From: Bifidobacterium thermophilum DSM 20210
Lineage (GTDB): Bacteria; Actinomycetota; Actinomycetes; Actinomycetales; Bifidobacteriaceae
DNA length: 64,000 bases
Assembly: GCA_000771265.1 (NCBI GenBank)
Contig: JDUB01000003.1
Coordinates: forward strand, 1 to 64,000
Direction of reading: 5' to 3'
Position numbers and translations under genes: made by a program. The number at the start of each line of letters is the position of its first letter. Within the stretch, counting starts at the first letter, position 1. A model generated the notes under the pieces. The model saw only the letters and a program-made list of their open reading frames with translations, searched no databases and was not told the DNA's origin. Below, piece after piece: positions 17,399 through 26,159 of this stretch.

Positions 17399-17917
17399 TC
17401 ACCACGTGCCGATCGGCGCGGTCGTCGCGTTGAGCACAGCGACCAGATCGTGCGGATTGACGCCGACGCTCAGGCCGCGCTTGCCACCGGACACAAGGAT
17501 TTCATCGAATTGCAGGGCGCTGTCATCCAGCACGGTTTTGTGCCGGGTGCGCTGACCGAGCGGGGAGATGCCGCCGACCACATAGCCGCTTTCACGCATC
17601 GCGACTTTCGGGTCAGCCATTGCTGCTTTCTTCGCACCGACCGCTGCCGCCAGGGCCTTCAAATCCATATGGCCGCTGACCGGGACGACACCGATTACGC
17701 GCTCCTTGCCGGTATCCGCCATCAGGGTTTTGAACACCTGCTTGGGATTGAGGCCGAGTTTTTCCGCCGCCTCGACGCCATACCCCTCATCCATGTGGTC
17801 GTTCGAGTGGTCGTATTCGTACAGTTTGAACTCCACGCCGGCGCGTTCCAGTTGCAGGGTCGCCGGAGTCGAGCCCATGCCTTTGTCGTTGTGTTTCTTC
17901 TTGCCCATGCCCCACAT
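17399..17917 (-). CDS. ybaK: Cys-tRNA(Pro)/Cys-tRNA(Cys) deacylase, YbaK/EbsC family
   Basis: Editing protein that hydrolyses mischarged Cys-tRNA(Pro). The 172-residue sequence shows the YbaK fold landmarks: VEAAEKLGLNPKQVFKTL, the catalytic-site region VPVSGHMDLKALAAAVGAKKA, YVVGGISPLGQ and LDDSALQFDEILVSGGKRG. The N-terminus is lysine-rich (MGKKKHNDKG). Start choice between 17917, 17908 and 17887 is open; no strong ribosome site is seen. The gap terminator hairpin lies just upstream, so this gene is separately transcribed. Confidence 0.9.
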   Translation of the reverse strand: MWGMGKKKHNDKGMGSTPATLQLERAGVEFKLYEYDHSNDHMDEGYGVEAAEKLGLNPKQVFKTLMADTGKERVIGVVPVSGHMDLKALAAAVGAKKAAMADPKVAMRESGYVVGGISPLGQRTRHKTVLDDSALQFDEILVSGGKRGLSVGVNPHDLVAVLNATTAPIGTW

Positions 17918-17943
17918 GCTTGCACCACCGGTTGACGGGCGGC

Positions 17944-17978
17944 ATAAGAAAACCCCTCGGAATCGCTTCCGAGGGGTT
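17944..17978 (-). terminator. Rho-independent terminator of gap
   Basis: A perfect 12-bp stem (AACCCCTCGGAA/TTCCGAGGGGTT) with a four-base loop is followed on the minus strand by TTTTCTT. It begins about 28 bases past the gap stop codon. Confidence 0.9.
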
Positions 17979-18005
17979 GTTCAGCGCTGGAACGCTAGGC
18001 TAGGC

Positions 18006-19061
18006 TCACTTGTTGAGCTCAGCGAAGTACAGCAGGGTACGGATCATGTTGGAGGTGAAGCCGTACTCGTTGTCGTACCAGGAGACGGTACGAGCCAGCG
18101 TCAGGCCGTCAACGGTGTTGACGTCGGTCTGCGTCGGATCGAACACGCCACCGTGGGTGTCGCCGATGATGTCGGAGGACACGATGCCGTCAGCGTTGTA
18201 ACCGTAGTAATCGGTGTCGGAGAAGGCTTCCTTGAAGGCTTCGTTGATTTCGTCAACGGTTGCGGCCTTCTCAAGAACGGTGGTCAGCTCGGTGACGGAG
18301 CCATCCGGAACCTGGATGCGCTGGGCATGGCCCTGCAGCTTGCCGTTGACTTCCGGAACGACCTTGCCGATGGCCTTTGCAGCACCGGTGGAATGCGGAA
18401 TCGTGTTGATCGCAGCGGCGCGGTTGTTGCGGGCCTTCGGGAAGCGCGGGCCGTCAAGCAGCATCTGGGTGCCGGTGTACGCGTGGATGGTGGTCATGAA
18501 GCCAGCCTTGATGCCGAACTTGTCGTTCAGCAGCTTGACCATGGCGGCCATGGAGTTGGTGGTGCAGGAGCCGGCGGACACGATGGTGTCGGTCGGCTTC
18601 AGGATCTCGTGGTTCACGCCGTACACAACGGTCGGGGTGGTCTCGTCCTTGGCCGGAGCGGAGATCAGGACCTTCTTGGCGCCTGCGTTGATGTGTGCCT
18701 GGGACTTCTCAGCGGAGGTGTAGAAGCCGGTGCACTCGAGCACGTACTCGACACCGTCGTTCTTGACCCACGGGATGTTGTTGGCGTCCTTCTCGGCGTA
18801 CACGGTGTATTCCTTGCCGTCCACGATGATGGAGTGATCGGTGGAGGTGACCTCAACCGGGGTGCCATCGTCATGACGGAAGGTGCCGTGGGTGCTGTCG
18901 TACTTCAGCAGGTAAGCCAGCATGGACGGGGTCGTCAGATCGTTGATGGCTGCGACCTCGATGTCACCGGCCTGACCACCACGAGCCTGCAGCTCGAAGA
19001 TGCGGCGGAACGCAAGACGACCGATACGGCCGAAGCCGTTGATACCAATCTTTACTGTCAT
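18006..19061 (-). CDS. gap: Glyceraldehyde-3-phosphate dehydrogenase (type I)
   Basis: Glycolytic NAD-dependent enzyme, 351 residues. The Rossmann motif [14 protein letters not shown] is at the N-terminus, the catalytic Cys is in [13 protein letters not shown], and [16 protein letters not shown] and SWYDNEYGF are all present. The start has AGGGAGA upstream. Codon use is highly biased, as expected for an abundant enzyme of the bifid shunt. It stands alone between a strong terminator and a 290-base upstream region. Confidence 0.97.
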   Translation of the reverse strand: MTVKIGINGFGRIGRLAFRRIFELQARGGQAGDIEVAAINDLTTPSMLAYLLKYDSTHGTFRHDDGTPVEVTSTDHSIIVDGKEYTVYAEKDANNIPWVKNDGVEYVLECTGFYTSAEKSQAHINAGAKKVLISAPAKDETTPTVVYGVNHEILKPTDTIVSAGSCTTNSMAAMVKLLNDKFGIKAGFMTTIHAYTGTQMLLDGPRFPKARNNRAAAINTIPHSTGAAKAIGKVVPEVNGKLQGHAQRIQVPDGSVTELTTVLEKAATVDEINEAFKEAFSDTDYYGYNADGIVSSDIIGDTHGGVFDPTQTDVNTVDGLTLARTVSWYDNEYGFTSNMIRTLLYFAELNK

Positions 19062-19228
19062 GTATATCTCCCTTAGGGATCAGGCTTCGGCGTGCGCGGG
19101 TGTAAGCGGGCGCGCGCCTCAGCCATTGTTTACCAACGCTACCCACTGTAATGCTCACGGTGTACGAATGTCGCGGCAACGGTCATGCTGAAGGCGCAAC
19201 TGTTATGTGATTTCCATGAGTGTCCTGT

Positions 19229-19267
19229 GCAACGTTGCTGAACGTCGTCGCACATTGCAAACGTTTG
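19229..19267 (-). promoter_or_regulatory. Two 10-bp palindromes upstream of gap
   Basis: GCAACGTTGC (19229-19238) and CAAACGTTTG (19258-19267) are perfect palindromes, 29 bases apart centre to centre, about 170-200 bases before the gap start. Both have a CG-centred core of the kind bound by LacI-family regulators. A role in gap control is inference; the rest of 19062-19349 shows no gene. Confidence 0.35.
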
Positions 19268-19349
19268 TTTTCGTAAGATGCTTGCAGACTGCGGCGAACG
19301 GTTTCCTTGGCGCGAAGAACCCGGGTAATCCCTGCAATCGTGGTCATCG

Positions 19350-20138
19350 TCACGCCGATTGACGTGGTGTCGCAAGTGCCGTGGAAACCGCGGTGCTCAA
19401 CGCGCCCAGGTCGCCGCTGAATGCGTGCAGACGTTCGACGTGGGGCAATCCCGCTTCGATGGGGAACGTGACGACGAGCGTGCCGGAGCCGACGCTGATG
19501 ACCGCGGGGGTGGCGGTCAGGAACTCGTTGCTGACGCCTTGGACCGTGTCGTTGAGCATAGTGGCGTGTTCGAGACGATACTTGAGGCCGCGTTCGGTAA
19601 CGTCGGTTGATTGGTCGCTGTGCGAGAACACCGATACCATGCGTCCTGCGCCGTGTGTCGCGGCATCTGCGGAAAAGGAGAGCGAACCGTCCGATATCGC
19701 GGTAACGATGGTGCCGTCGCCGAACAGGTAGCCTATGCCGCCGTGGGCGGCCAGACGCGCCAGGATTTGGATATTGGCGATGGAATGGTCGACGCGTCCG
19801 CCGAGAGCCCCATAGATATGGAAGGTCCGCGCGCCTTTGGCCCAACCGACTTTCAGAGCGGACAGCAAATCGGGGTCGTCCTTCTCTTCAGGCAGGCGGA
19901 TGGTCCCGGATTGTTCGGGCACCGGCCCGCTGATGGAATCGAAGTCGCCGATGACCGCATCCGCACGGATGCCCAGGGCATGTGCATGGTCGAGACCGCC
20001 ATCGGCGGCGATGACGAATGCGTTCGGCGGGACCGAAGGACGCCCGCCGAAATATGCGCCTGCCGCGAAAACGACGCATGTCGTAGCCGCACTGTCGGTG
20101 TCGTGCGGTTGCTGGCGTCGCTGGCGTTCCTGTTCCAT
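19350..20138 (-). CDS. thiN: Thiamine pyrophosphokinase
   Basis: Transfers pyrophosphate from ATP to thiamine, giving the cofactor ThDP (needed by phosphoketolase in bifidobacteria). The 262-residue protein shows the TPK motifs: AADGGLDHAHALGI, the metal site GDFDSISG, KDDPDLLSALKVG and YGALGGRVDHSIANIQIL. The second, beta-barrel domain follows (SFSADAATHGAGRMVSVF, GVSNEFL). The start at 20138 has GGGAG 5 bases upstream. The nine residues after the start (EQERQRRQQ) are likely disordered. Confidence 0.9.
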   Translation of the reverse strand: MEQERQRRQQPHDTDSAATTCVVFAAGAYFGGRPSVPPNAFVIAADGGLDHAHALGIRADAVIGDFDSISGPVPEQSGTIRLPEEKDDPDLLSALKVGWAKGARTFHIYGALGGRVDHSIANIQILARLAAHGGIGYLFGDGTIVTAISDGSLSFSADAATHGAGRMVSVFSHSDQSTDVTERGLKYRLEHATMLNDTVQGVSNEFLTATPAVISVGSGTLVVTFPIEAGLPHVERLHAFSGDLGALSTAVSTALATPRQSA

Positions 20139-20290
20139 AGGGCTCCCTTCCTGATCTGCGACCAGTATAGTGTCGTCCGGTCAGATCGCGGGACTTGAGT
20201 CCGTCGGGGAGTTGCGTTGCCCGGACATCGCTCACAACGATGTCGCGACACGCGGCTGCATTTGGTCCGGCCATGTGCTAAGCTATTGCA

Positions 20291-20489
20291 CCGGCTTGAG
20301 AAATCAAGAAAGCGGGTGTTAACCCCACCTGGAAGCCTGTCGTGGTTTCGGGTTCAAGGCTAGACCTTGATGCGTGTCAACGCATTGTTGAATGACGATT
20401 TGGTTGTACGGGTTCGTATGACGAGATTGCGTCAGTGTCTTCCATGAACTCACCGCGAACGGTTCTGAGGGGAATCCGCTTCAGGAAAT
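20291..20489 (+). ncRNA. Structured 5' leader of infC-rpmI-rplT
   Basis: The leader holds a CTTGA-GAAA-TCAAG tetraloop hairpin (20295-20308), a GGGTGTTAACCCC inverted repeat just after it and a TCAAGG/CCTTGA hairpin (20354-20370). infC operons are often autoregulated by L20 or IF3 through such leaders. A specific Rfam class was not recognised, so the regulatory role is inferred. Confidence 0.4.
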
Positions 20490-21191
20490 ATGAGGATTGG
20501 AGTCATCATTAGCGACGAACCACGCATTAACGACGAGATTCGCGTCTCCCAAGTGCGCCTGATTGGCCCGAACGGCGAGCAGGTCGGCGTCATCGCGACC
20601 ACGGTTGCGCTGAACTTGGCGAAGGAAGCGAACCTCGATCTCGTCGAGGTGGCACCGAACGCGAAGCCTCCGGTGGCCAAGCTCATTGATTACGGCAAGT
20701 ACAAGTACAACGAGAAGATCAAGGCCCGCGAGGCGCGCCGCAATCAGAGCACAGCCGAAATCAAGGAGATCCGTTTCCGTCTCAAGATCGACGCCCACGA
20801 CTTCGAGGTGAAGAAGGGCCATGTCATCCGCTTCCTTGAAGGCGGCGACAAGGTCAAGGTCACCATCATGCTGCGCGGCCGCGAGCAGTCCCGACCGATC
20901 GGCGGCGTGGAGCTTCTTGAGAAGCTCGCCGACGAGGTACAGGATTACGGCACGGTTGAATCCGCGCCGAAGCAGGAGGGCCGCAACATCATCATGACGC
21001 TTGCGCCCAAGGGCAAGAAGGTGCACACGCAGTCCGAGCAGCGCCGTCGCGGCGCCGAATCGCGTGCGGAGCGCCAGGCACGCCAGGCGGCTCGCCTCGC
21101 AGCCAAGCAGGAGTCGAAGGCCAAGGCGGCTCAGGCCGCCAAAGAGGCTGTCGCCTCCGTCGAACAGAAGGAAGACAAGCCTTCCAAGTAG
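20490..21191 (+). CDS. infC: Translation initiation factor IF-3
   Basis: Prevents premature joining of ribosomal subunits and checks start-codon pairing. The family start [25 protein letters not shown] is present, then [23 protein letters not shown], then the C-terminal domain ([42 protein letters not shown]). An Ala/Lys/Gln-rich tail of about 50 residues extends it. The ATG at 20490 has AGGA close by. An ATT at 20508, five bases after GGAG, matches the rare AUU start of infC in other bacteria and would begin the protein at the conserved ISDEP, so the start is unsettled. Confidence 0.95.
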   Translation: MRIGVIISDEPRINDEIRVSQVRLIGPNGEQVGVIATTVALNLAKEANLDLVEVAPNAKPPVAKLIDYGKYKYNEKIKAREARRNQSTAEIKEIRFRLKIDAHDFEVKKGHVIRFLEGGDKVKVTIMLRGREQSRPIGGVELLEKLADEVQDYGTVESAPKQEGRNIIMTLAPKGKKVHTQSEQRRRGAESRAERQARQAARLAAKQESKAKAAQAAKEAVASVEQKEDKPSK

Positions 21192-21275
21192 GCCAAATGA
21201 ATGTGTCGGATGGGCCGAGCCCATTCGCCCACGCTATCCAACACGATGTGATAGATAATCACAAGGAGGGCAGCA

Positions 21276-21470
21276 ATGCCGAAGATGAAAACCAATTCCG
21301 CCGCTTCCAAGCGCGTCCGCGTCACCGGCTCGGGCAAGCTCATGCACGCCGGCACCGGTATGCGCCACAACCTCGAGCACAAGTCGGCCAAGAAGCGCCG
21401 TCACCTGTCCGCTGACGAGGTGCTGGCCACGTCGCAGGCGAAGAAGATGCGCGGTCTGCTCGGTCGCTGA
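21276..21470 (+). CDS. rpmI: 50S ribosomal protein L35 (bL35)
   Basis: A 64-residue large-subunit protein. [35 protein letters not shown] and the final KKMRGLLGR are typical of bL35. AAGGAGG lies before the ATG. It is the second gene of the infC-rpmI-rplT operon. Confidence 0.98.
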   Translation: MPKMKTNSAASKRVRVTGSGKLMHAGTGMRHNLEHKSAKKRRHLSADEVLATSQAKKMRGLLGR

Positions 21471-21519
21471 GCCGAAGCCCGTTGAGTTACTAGACGAATA
21501 GAAAGCTGAGGAAATAACT

Positions 21520-21903
21520 ATGGCACGAGTCAAGCGCGCAGTCAACGCCCACAAGAAGCGTCGCGTCGTTCTCGAGAGGGCTTCCGGCTATCGCGGTCAG
21601 CGCTCCCGTCTGTATCGTAAGGCCAAGGAGCAGCTGCTGCACTCCTTCACCTACAACTACCGTGACCGTAAGGCGCGTAAGGGTGACTTCCGCAAGCTGT
21701 GGATCCAGCGCATCAACGCCGCCGTCCGCGCTGAAGGCATCACCTACAACCGCTTCATGCAGGGTCTGCGTCTCGCCGGCATCGAACTCGATCGTCGTGC
21801 TCTTGCTGAGCTCGCCGTCTCCGATCCGGACACGTTCAAGACCATCGTCGACGCTGCCAAGGCTGCGCTGCCGGCTGATGTGAACGCCCCGGTCGCTGCC
21901 TGA
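21520..21903 (+). CDS. rplT: 50S ribosomal protein L20 (bL20)
   Basis: A 127-residue assembly protein binding 23S rRNA and, in many bacteria, its own operon leader. [56 protein letters not shown] and the [17 protein letters not shown] block identify it. A ribosome site (GAGGAAA) precedes the ATG. Last gene of the operon; a stem-loop follows. Confidence 0.98.
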   Translation: MARVKRAVNAHKKRRVVLERASGYRGQRSRLYRKAKEQLLHSFTYNYRDRKARKGDFRKLWIQRINAAVRAEGITYNRFMQGLRLAGIELDRRALAELAVSDPDTFKTIVDAAKAALPADVNAPVAA

Positions 21904-21969
21904 GCACATCCGTGAGCATAGCGGCCATGCGGAGGTCTGAACCTCGCTGACCGTTGTTATGTCTCGCAT

Positions 21970-21998
21970 TGCCCCGACTTCTCTAAGGAGCCGGGGCA
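21970..21998 (+). terminator. Stem-loop terminator after rplT
   Basis: TGCCCCG and CGGGGCA pair around a purine-rich loop, about 65 bases after the rplT stop. The T tract is weak. Confidence 0.6.
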
Positions 21999-22092
21999 TT
22001 GTCGTATGTTCTGCCCGTTGGTCGGCACGTGTGTCCGACGGAGACGGATGCGATGGTGTCCTGTCACGAATCGGGTGCCGTCGCCCACCTAC

Positions 22093-22136
22093 ACAAACTG
22101 TCTATGCCAAGACCGGTCTCAGCGTAGACAGTTTGT
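22093..22136. repeat. ACAAACTG-type dispersed hairpin, copy A
   Basis: ACAAACTGTCTA (22093-22104) is exactly inverted as TAGACAGTTTGT (22125-22136) around a 20-base loop. The same end sequence ACAAACTG recurs in the two hairpins at 39727-39834, so it belongs to a dispersed family. It lies between rplT and xerD. Confidence 0.7.
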
Positions 22137-22333
22137 ATGAGTAATGCGTTGTATTGACAGCACGTTGTATCCGACACCCATCAGGAACCGAGGCGAGGTG
22201 TGTGGATTCGGGAACTCGCGCGGTGAACGCAGGAACGGACAACCGTCGTCGTGTTGCCGTGCCTGTACCATATGCAACAGCACAACAGATGCAGATACAC
22301 CGGCACAACACCGGCACGGGAGATGATGGAACG

Positions 22334-23284
22334 ATGGCCGAGCGATTGAATCCATCGACGACACTGTCGTCATCGCTGCGCGACCAGCTGTCGGCGTTCA
22401 TCGGGCATATCGCCGTGGAACGCGGCCTCGCGGACGCGACCGTCGACGCCTATCGGTCGGATCTCGAGCGCTATATCACCTGGATGGAAGATCACGGCAT
22501 CCGCTCGATGGACGGAATTCGGCAGCAGGATGTGCAAGCCTATGCGCAATCGCTTGCCGGACAAGGCCAGAGCGTGGCAAGCCGCCGGCGTCATCTCGCC
22601 AGTATCCACGAATTTCACCGGTTCGCATTATCTCGTGGCGCTGTCAGCGACGATGCATCCGCGAAAGTACGCGCCCCGAAAGGCGGATCACATCTGCCAG
22701 ACGTTTTGACAATCGACGAGGTCTCGACGTTATTGGACGCCGCGGCGATGCACGGCAGCCAAGACCCTGTGGTTTTACGAGACAAGGCGTTGCTTGAATT
22801 CCTGTACGCCACCGGCGCCCGTATTTCTGAGGCCGTGGGCGTTGATTTCGCTGATATTGACTTCGATGACCGACTGGTCAGGCTCACCGGCAAAGGGTCA
22901 AAGCAGCGGTTGGTGCCGATCGGCAGCTATGCGTGTGACGCGTTGGAACGGTATCGAAGCATTGGCCGGCCTGCGCTTGCGAACAAAGCCAAGCAACCCG
23001 AGCTGCGGGCGGTGTTCCTTAACCGCCGCGGCCAGCGCCTGTCGCGGCAAAGCGCTTGGGACGCCGTACGCATTGCGGGAGAGCGGGCGCATCTGGCCCG
23101 TCCGTTGCACCCGCATACCTTGCGCCATTCCTTCGCCACGCATTTGATCCAAGGTGGCGCCGATGTGCGCACCGTGCAGGAACTGCTGGGACACGCGTCG
23201 GTCACGACCACGCAAATCTACACGCATATCGCGCCGGAAACATTGATGGAAACGTATATGACCGCTCATCCACGGGCTCGATGA
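22334..23284 (+). CDS. xerD: Site-specific tyrosine recombinase XerD
   Basis: Resolves chromosome dimers at dif together with XerC. The 316-residue protein has the SAM-like N-terminal DNA-binding domain (LRDQLSAFIGHIAVERGLADATVDAYRSDL) and the catalytic set R-K-HxxR-H-Y: ATGARISEA (about 162), GKGSKQRLVPIG, HPHTLRHSFATH (about 262), LLGHASVTTTQIYTHI with the nucleophile Tyr. The start at 22334 follows a GGAG about 11 bases upstream; the open frame extends further without homology. The order xerD-parA-scpA-scpB is conserved in Actinobacteria. Confidence 0.93.
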   Translation: MAERLNPSTTLSSSLRDQLSAFIGHIAVERGLADATVDAYRSDLERYITWMEDHGIRSMDGIRQQDVQAYAQSLAGQGQSVASRRRHLASIHEFHRFALSRGAVSDDASAKVRAPKGGSHLPDVLTIDEVSTLLDAAAMHGSQDPVVLRDKALLEFLYATGARISEAVGVDFADIDFDDRLVRLTGKGSKQRLVPIGSYACDALERYRSIGRPALANKAKQPELRAVFLNRRGQRLSRQSAWDAVRIAGERAHLARPLHPHTLRHSFATHLIQGGADVRTVQELLGHASVTTTQIYTHIAPETLMETYMTAHPRAR

Positions 23285-23398
23285 CCGTCCGGCATAATAC
23301 AGCCGCTGGGACGTGCGGGCGATACGATGGTGTTCGGTGTGCGGCGGCGCGGTCGCACGTCAGGCGTATCCGCGGCGGATATGCGGGAAGGAGCAGGC

Positions 23399-24409
23399 GT
23401 GGATGACACGATGACCCCGATGCGCGACACCCGTCAGGGATTGTTGCCGATCATGGGCACGAATACCGGCGCAACGCGATCGATCCGTGCATCGGACGAT
23501 GACGATGAGTTGGAAGGCGAGGATGGAACACAGCAGGACGTGGACACGCCGCTTGGTACAGTGAACGGTATGCCAACGGATTTACTGGGACGAGAATATG
23601 AGACGTTTCCTGCGCCACAGCCGCGCCATGAGCACGGGCCTGCGCGCGTCATCGCGATGTGCAATCAGAAAGGCGGCGTCGGTAAGACCACCAGCTCCAT
23701 CAATATTGCCGGCGCGCTCAGCCAGTACGGCCGTCGTGTGCTGATCGTCGATTTCGACCCGCAAGGCGCGGCTACGGTCGGCCTCGGCATCAACGCGAAC
23801 ACCGTGGACAACACCGTGTACACCGCCCTGTTCGACCCGTCCGTCGATCCACACGACATCATCCAGCATACGGATTTCAAGAACCTTGACGTCATGCCCG
23901 CGAATATCGATTTGTCCGCGGCGGAAGTCCAATTGGTCACCGAAGTGGGGCGCGAGCAGATTCTCGCTAGCGTACTGCGCAAAGTACGCGATGAATACGA
24001 TCTCATCATCATCGACTGCCAGCCGTCCCTCGGCCTGCTCACCGTCAACGCGCTGACTGCGGCGGACGGCGTCATGATTCCGGTTGCCGCTGAGTTCTTC
24101 GCGTTGCGTGGCGTGGCGCTGCTCATGCAGTCCATCGAGAAAGTCCAGTCGCGCATCAACCCTTCCCTGGAAATCGACGGGGTGCTGGTCACCATGTACA
24201 CGCGTACCCTGCATTCCGAGGAAGTGCTGCAGCGCATCTATGAGGCGTTCGGCGACAAGGTGTTCCACACGGTGATCTCCCGGTCCATCAAATTGCCCGA
24301 TGCGACAGTCGCCGCCGCGCCGATTACGATATACGCGCCGAACCACAAAACCGCGCAGGAATATCGTGAAGTCGCCCGCGAAATGGTCGCGCGCGGAGTC
24401 GTCGCCTGA
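23399..24409 (+). CDS. parA: ParA-family ATPase
   Basis: A 336-residue Walker-type ATPase. The deviant Walker A CNQKGGVGKTTSSINIA, the Asp of VLIVDFDPQGAATVGLG and the switch DYDLIIIDCQPSLG-like segment (here EYDLIIIDCQPSLG) are clear, preceded by an acidic, disordered N-terminus of about 80 residues. The GTG at 23399 is chosen because GGAAGGAG ends exactly 5 bases before it, although the frame is open from 23327. Proteins of this group next to scpA-scpB act in chromosome partition. scpA starts 17 bases after its stop. Confidence 0.92.
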   Translation: MDDTMTPMRDTRQGLLPIMGTNTGATRSIRASDDDDELEGEDGTQQDVDTPLGTVNGMPTDLLGREYETFPAPQPRHEHGPARVIAMCNQKGGVGKTTSSINIAGALSQYGRRVLIVDFDPQGAATVGLGINANTVDNTVYTALFDPSVDPHDIIQHTDFKNLDVMPANIDLSAAEVQLVTEVGREQILASVLRKVRDEYDLIIIDCQPSLGLLTVNALTAADGVMIPVAAEFFALRGVALLMQSIEKVQSRINPSLEIDGVLVTMYTRTLHSEEVLQRIYEAFGDKVFHTVISRSIKLPDATVAAAPITIYAPNHKTAQEYREVAREMVARGVVA

Positions 24410-24426
24410 ACGTTGGCGGATACGCC

Positions 24427-25320
24427 GTGAGTGGACAGTCGCCATCCGCGCAGGGGTCGGTGCAGGCATCGGATGGTGTCCAAAGTGATGAAACCGGTAC
24501 GCCGGCCATGACGGCAATGGCGGACATACCGGCCGCGGACGGTTTCTCCGTCAATCTGGACAACTACGCCGGCCCCTTCGATGTGCTGTTGGGCATGATC
24601 GCCAACAGACGCCTCGAACTGACCGAAGTGTCCTTGTCCGCCATCACGGAAGAATTTCTTGCATACGTGCGCACGCTCGACACTGAGCGCAATATGGATG
24701 AGGCGAGTGCTTTCCTCGATGTGGCGTCCGTGCTCATCGAAGCGAAAAGCGCTGCCTTGTTGCCGCATGACGAAGACGGCACCCGAGACGAACGCAGCAT
24801 GGAGGCGTTGCGGGAACGCGATCTCCTGTTCGCTAGACTGCTGCAATATCATGCGTTCAAACAGGCGGCGTCCGATTTCCGCGTTCGGATGGACGACAAC
24901 GCGCGCCACGCCCACCCCGGCAGCGCTGACCCTGCTTTCGCCGCGATGCTGCCGCAACTGGTGTGGACGCTCACCCCGCAGGAACTTGCGGGAATCGCCG
25001 CGGCGGCATTGACGAACGCGCCGCTGGAACATGTTGCGACTCATCAATTGCATGTGCCGTTGGTTGATTTGCGGGAGCAATCCGCGTTGGTCCGCGATCG
25101 CCTGCGCGCCTTGCCCGCCGGAGAGGGCATGGCGTTCTCTAAGCTGTGCGAGGACGCACACGGTACGCTTGAGGTGGTCGCACGGTTCTTCGCCATTCTC
25201 GTGTTTTTCAAGCAGGGAGCAGTGCAATACCGCCAGTCTGGGCCGTTCGAACCGTTGTTCGTCAGGTGGATGCCGGGGCGTCAGAACACCGAATTGGTTG
25301 GCGAGAAGGATATGTCATGA
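24427..25320 (+). CDS. scpA: Segregation and condensation protein A
   Basis: Kleisin subunit bridging the SMC heads. The 297-residue protein shows the kleisin N-terminal helices FSVNLDNYAGPFDVLLGMIANRRLELTEVSLSAIT, then FLDVASVLIEAKSAALLP, and the C-terminal winged helix (FSKLCEDAHGTLEVVARFFAILVFFKQGAV). The start is a GTG at 24427, 17 bases after parA; the first 35 residues are low-complexity. Its stop overlaps the scpB start (ATGA), so translation is coupled. Confidence 0.93.
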   Translation: MSGQSPSAQGSVQASDGVQSDETGTPAMTAMADIPAADGFSVNLDNYAGPFDVLLGMIANRRLELTEVSLSAITEEFLAYVRTLDTERNMDEASAFLDVASVLIEAKSAALLPHDEDGTRDERSMEALRERDLLFARLLQYHAFKQAASDFRVRMDDNARHAHPGSADPAFAAMLPQLVWTLTPQELAGIAAAALTNAPLEHVATHQLHVPLVDLREQSALVRDRLRALPAGEGMAFSKLCEDAHGTLEVVARFFAILVFFKQGAVQYRQSGPFEPLFVRWMPGRQNTELVGEKDMS

Positions 25321-26000
25321 TCGAAGACGATACGAAGCGTGAGATGGCCTCTCAGAGCGGCACGGTGGCTCCGGGTGGCTTGGACAAACTACAGCAGGCA
25401 TGGCAAGTGGATGATTTTCCCGGCGGCTTGCCGGCGTGTCTGGAAGCGGTGCTGATGGTCGCGGATGGGCCGCAACAGGAGCGGGACCTGGCGCGCGCGT
25501 TGCATTGCGATCCCAAGGATGTCCGCGACGCGCTCGAATCGCTTCAGCGTGAATACGATGGGGATCTCGAACACGGTATCGCCCCGCGAGGTTTCGCCTT
25601 GCGTAGCAGCGCTCGCGGATGGCAGTATGTCAGCCGCAGCGAGTTTGAGCCGGTTGTCGGAGCGTTCGTTACCGACGGGCAGACTTCGCGCTTGTCGCAG
25701 GCGGCGCTCGAGGCGCTCGCCATCATTGCGTACAAGCAGCCGATGACACGCGCCCAGGTCGCTTCCATCAGAGGGGTCAATTCCGATGGCGTGATCCGAT
25801 CGTTGACCGTGCGCGGACTGGTGCAGGAACATGGTGCGGACCCCCAGACGCACGCCGCGTTGCTGGAAACGACCGGATTGTTCCTCGAATACATGGGCCT
25901 CGATTCGTTGGACGATTTGCCGTCGTTGGCCCCGTTCCTTCCGGCCGACGCAGGACAAGTGGTCCGCGAGGCGGCGGGGGAGCAGCTTGGCGCGTTGTAG
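25317..26000 (+). CDS. scpB: Segregation and condensation protein B
   Basis: Winged-helix partner of ScpA and SMC, 227 residues. GGLPACLEAVLMVADGPQQERDLARAL is the first winged helix, and QAALEALAIIAYKQPMTRAQVASIRGVNSDGVIRSLTVRGLV the second. The start at 25317 overlaps the scpA stop by four bases (ATGA). An upstream in-frame ATG at 25266 would lie inside scpA and was rejected. Confidence 0.94.
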   Translation: MIEDDTKREMASQSGTVAPGGLDKLQQAWQVDDFPGGLPACLEAVLMVADGPQQERDLARALHCDPKDVRDALESLQREYDGDLEHGIAPRGFALRSSARGWQYVSRSEFEPVVGAFVTDGQTSRLSQAALEALAIIAYKQPMTRAQVASIRGVNSDGVIRSLTVRGLVQEHGADPQTHAALLETTGLFLEYMGLDSLDDLPSLAPFLPADAGQVVREAAGEQLGAL

Positions 26001-26159
26001 GCCGTCGCCGCGGCCGGCTTGTGCGCTTCGCGGACAGCCGATTCAACCTGTCGTGGTCCGCCGGTAATCTTGTGAAGGTTTATGTGTAAGCGGTAGGTGG
26101 GTGATTCCCGCATCCGAGAGTGATACGTAGACAAATCATGCAATTAAGAGAGGTAATTG

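Noticed and set aside
17706..19076. 456-codon plus-strand frame over gap and ybaK
   Set aside because: Gly/Val/Asp-rich shadow of gap that runs straight through the terminator.
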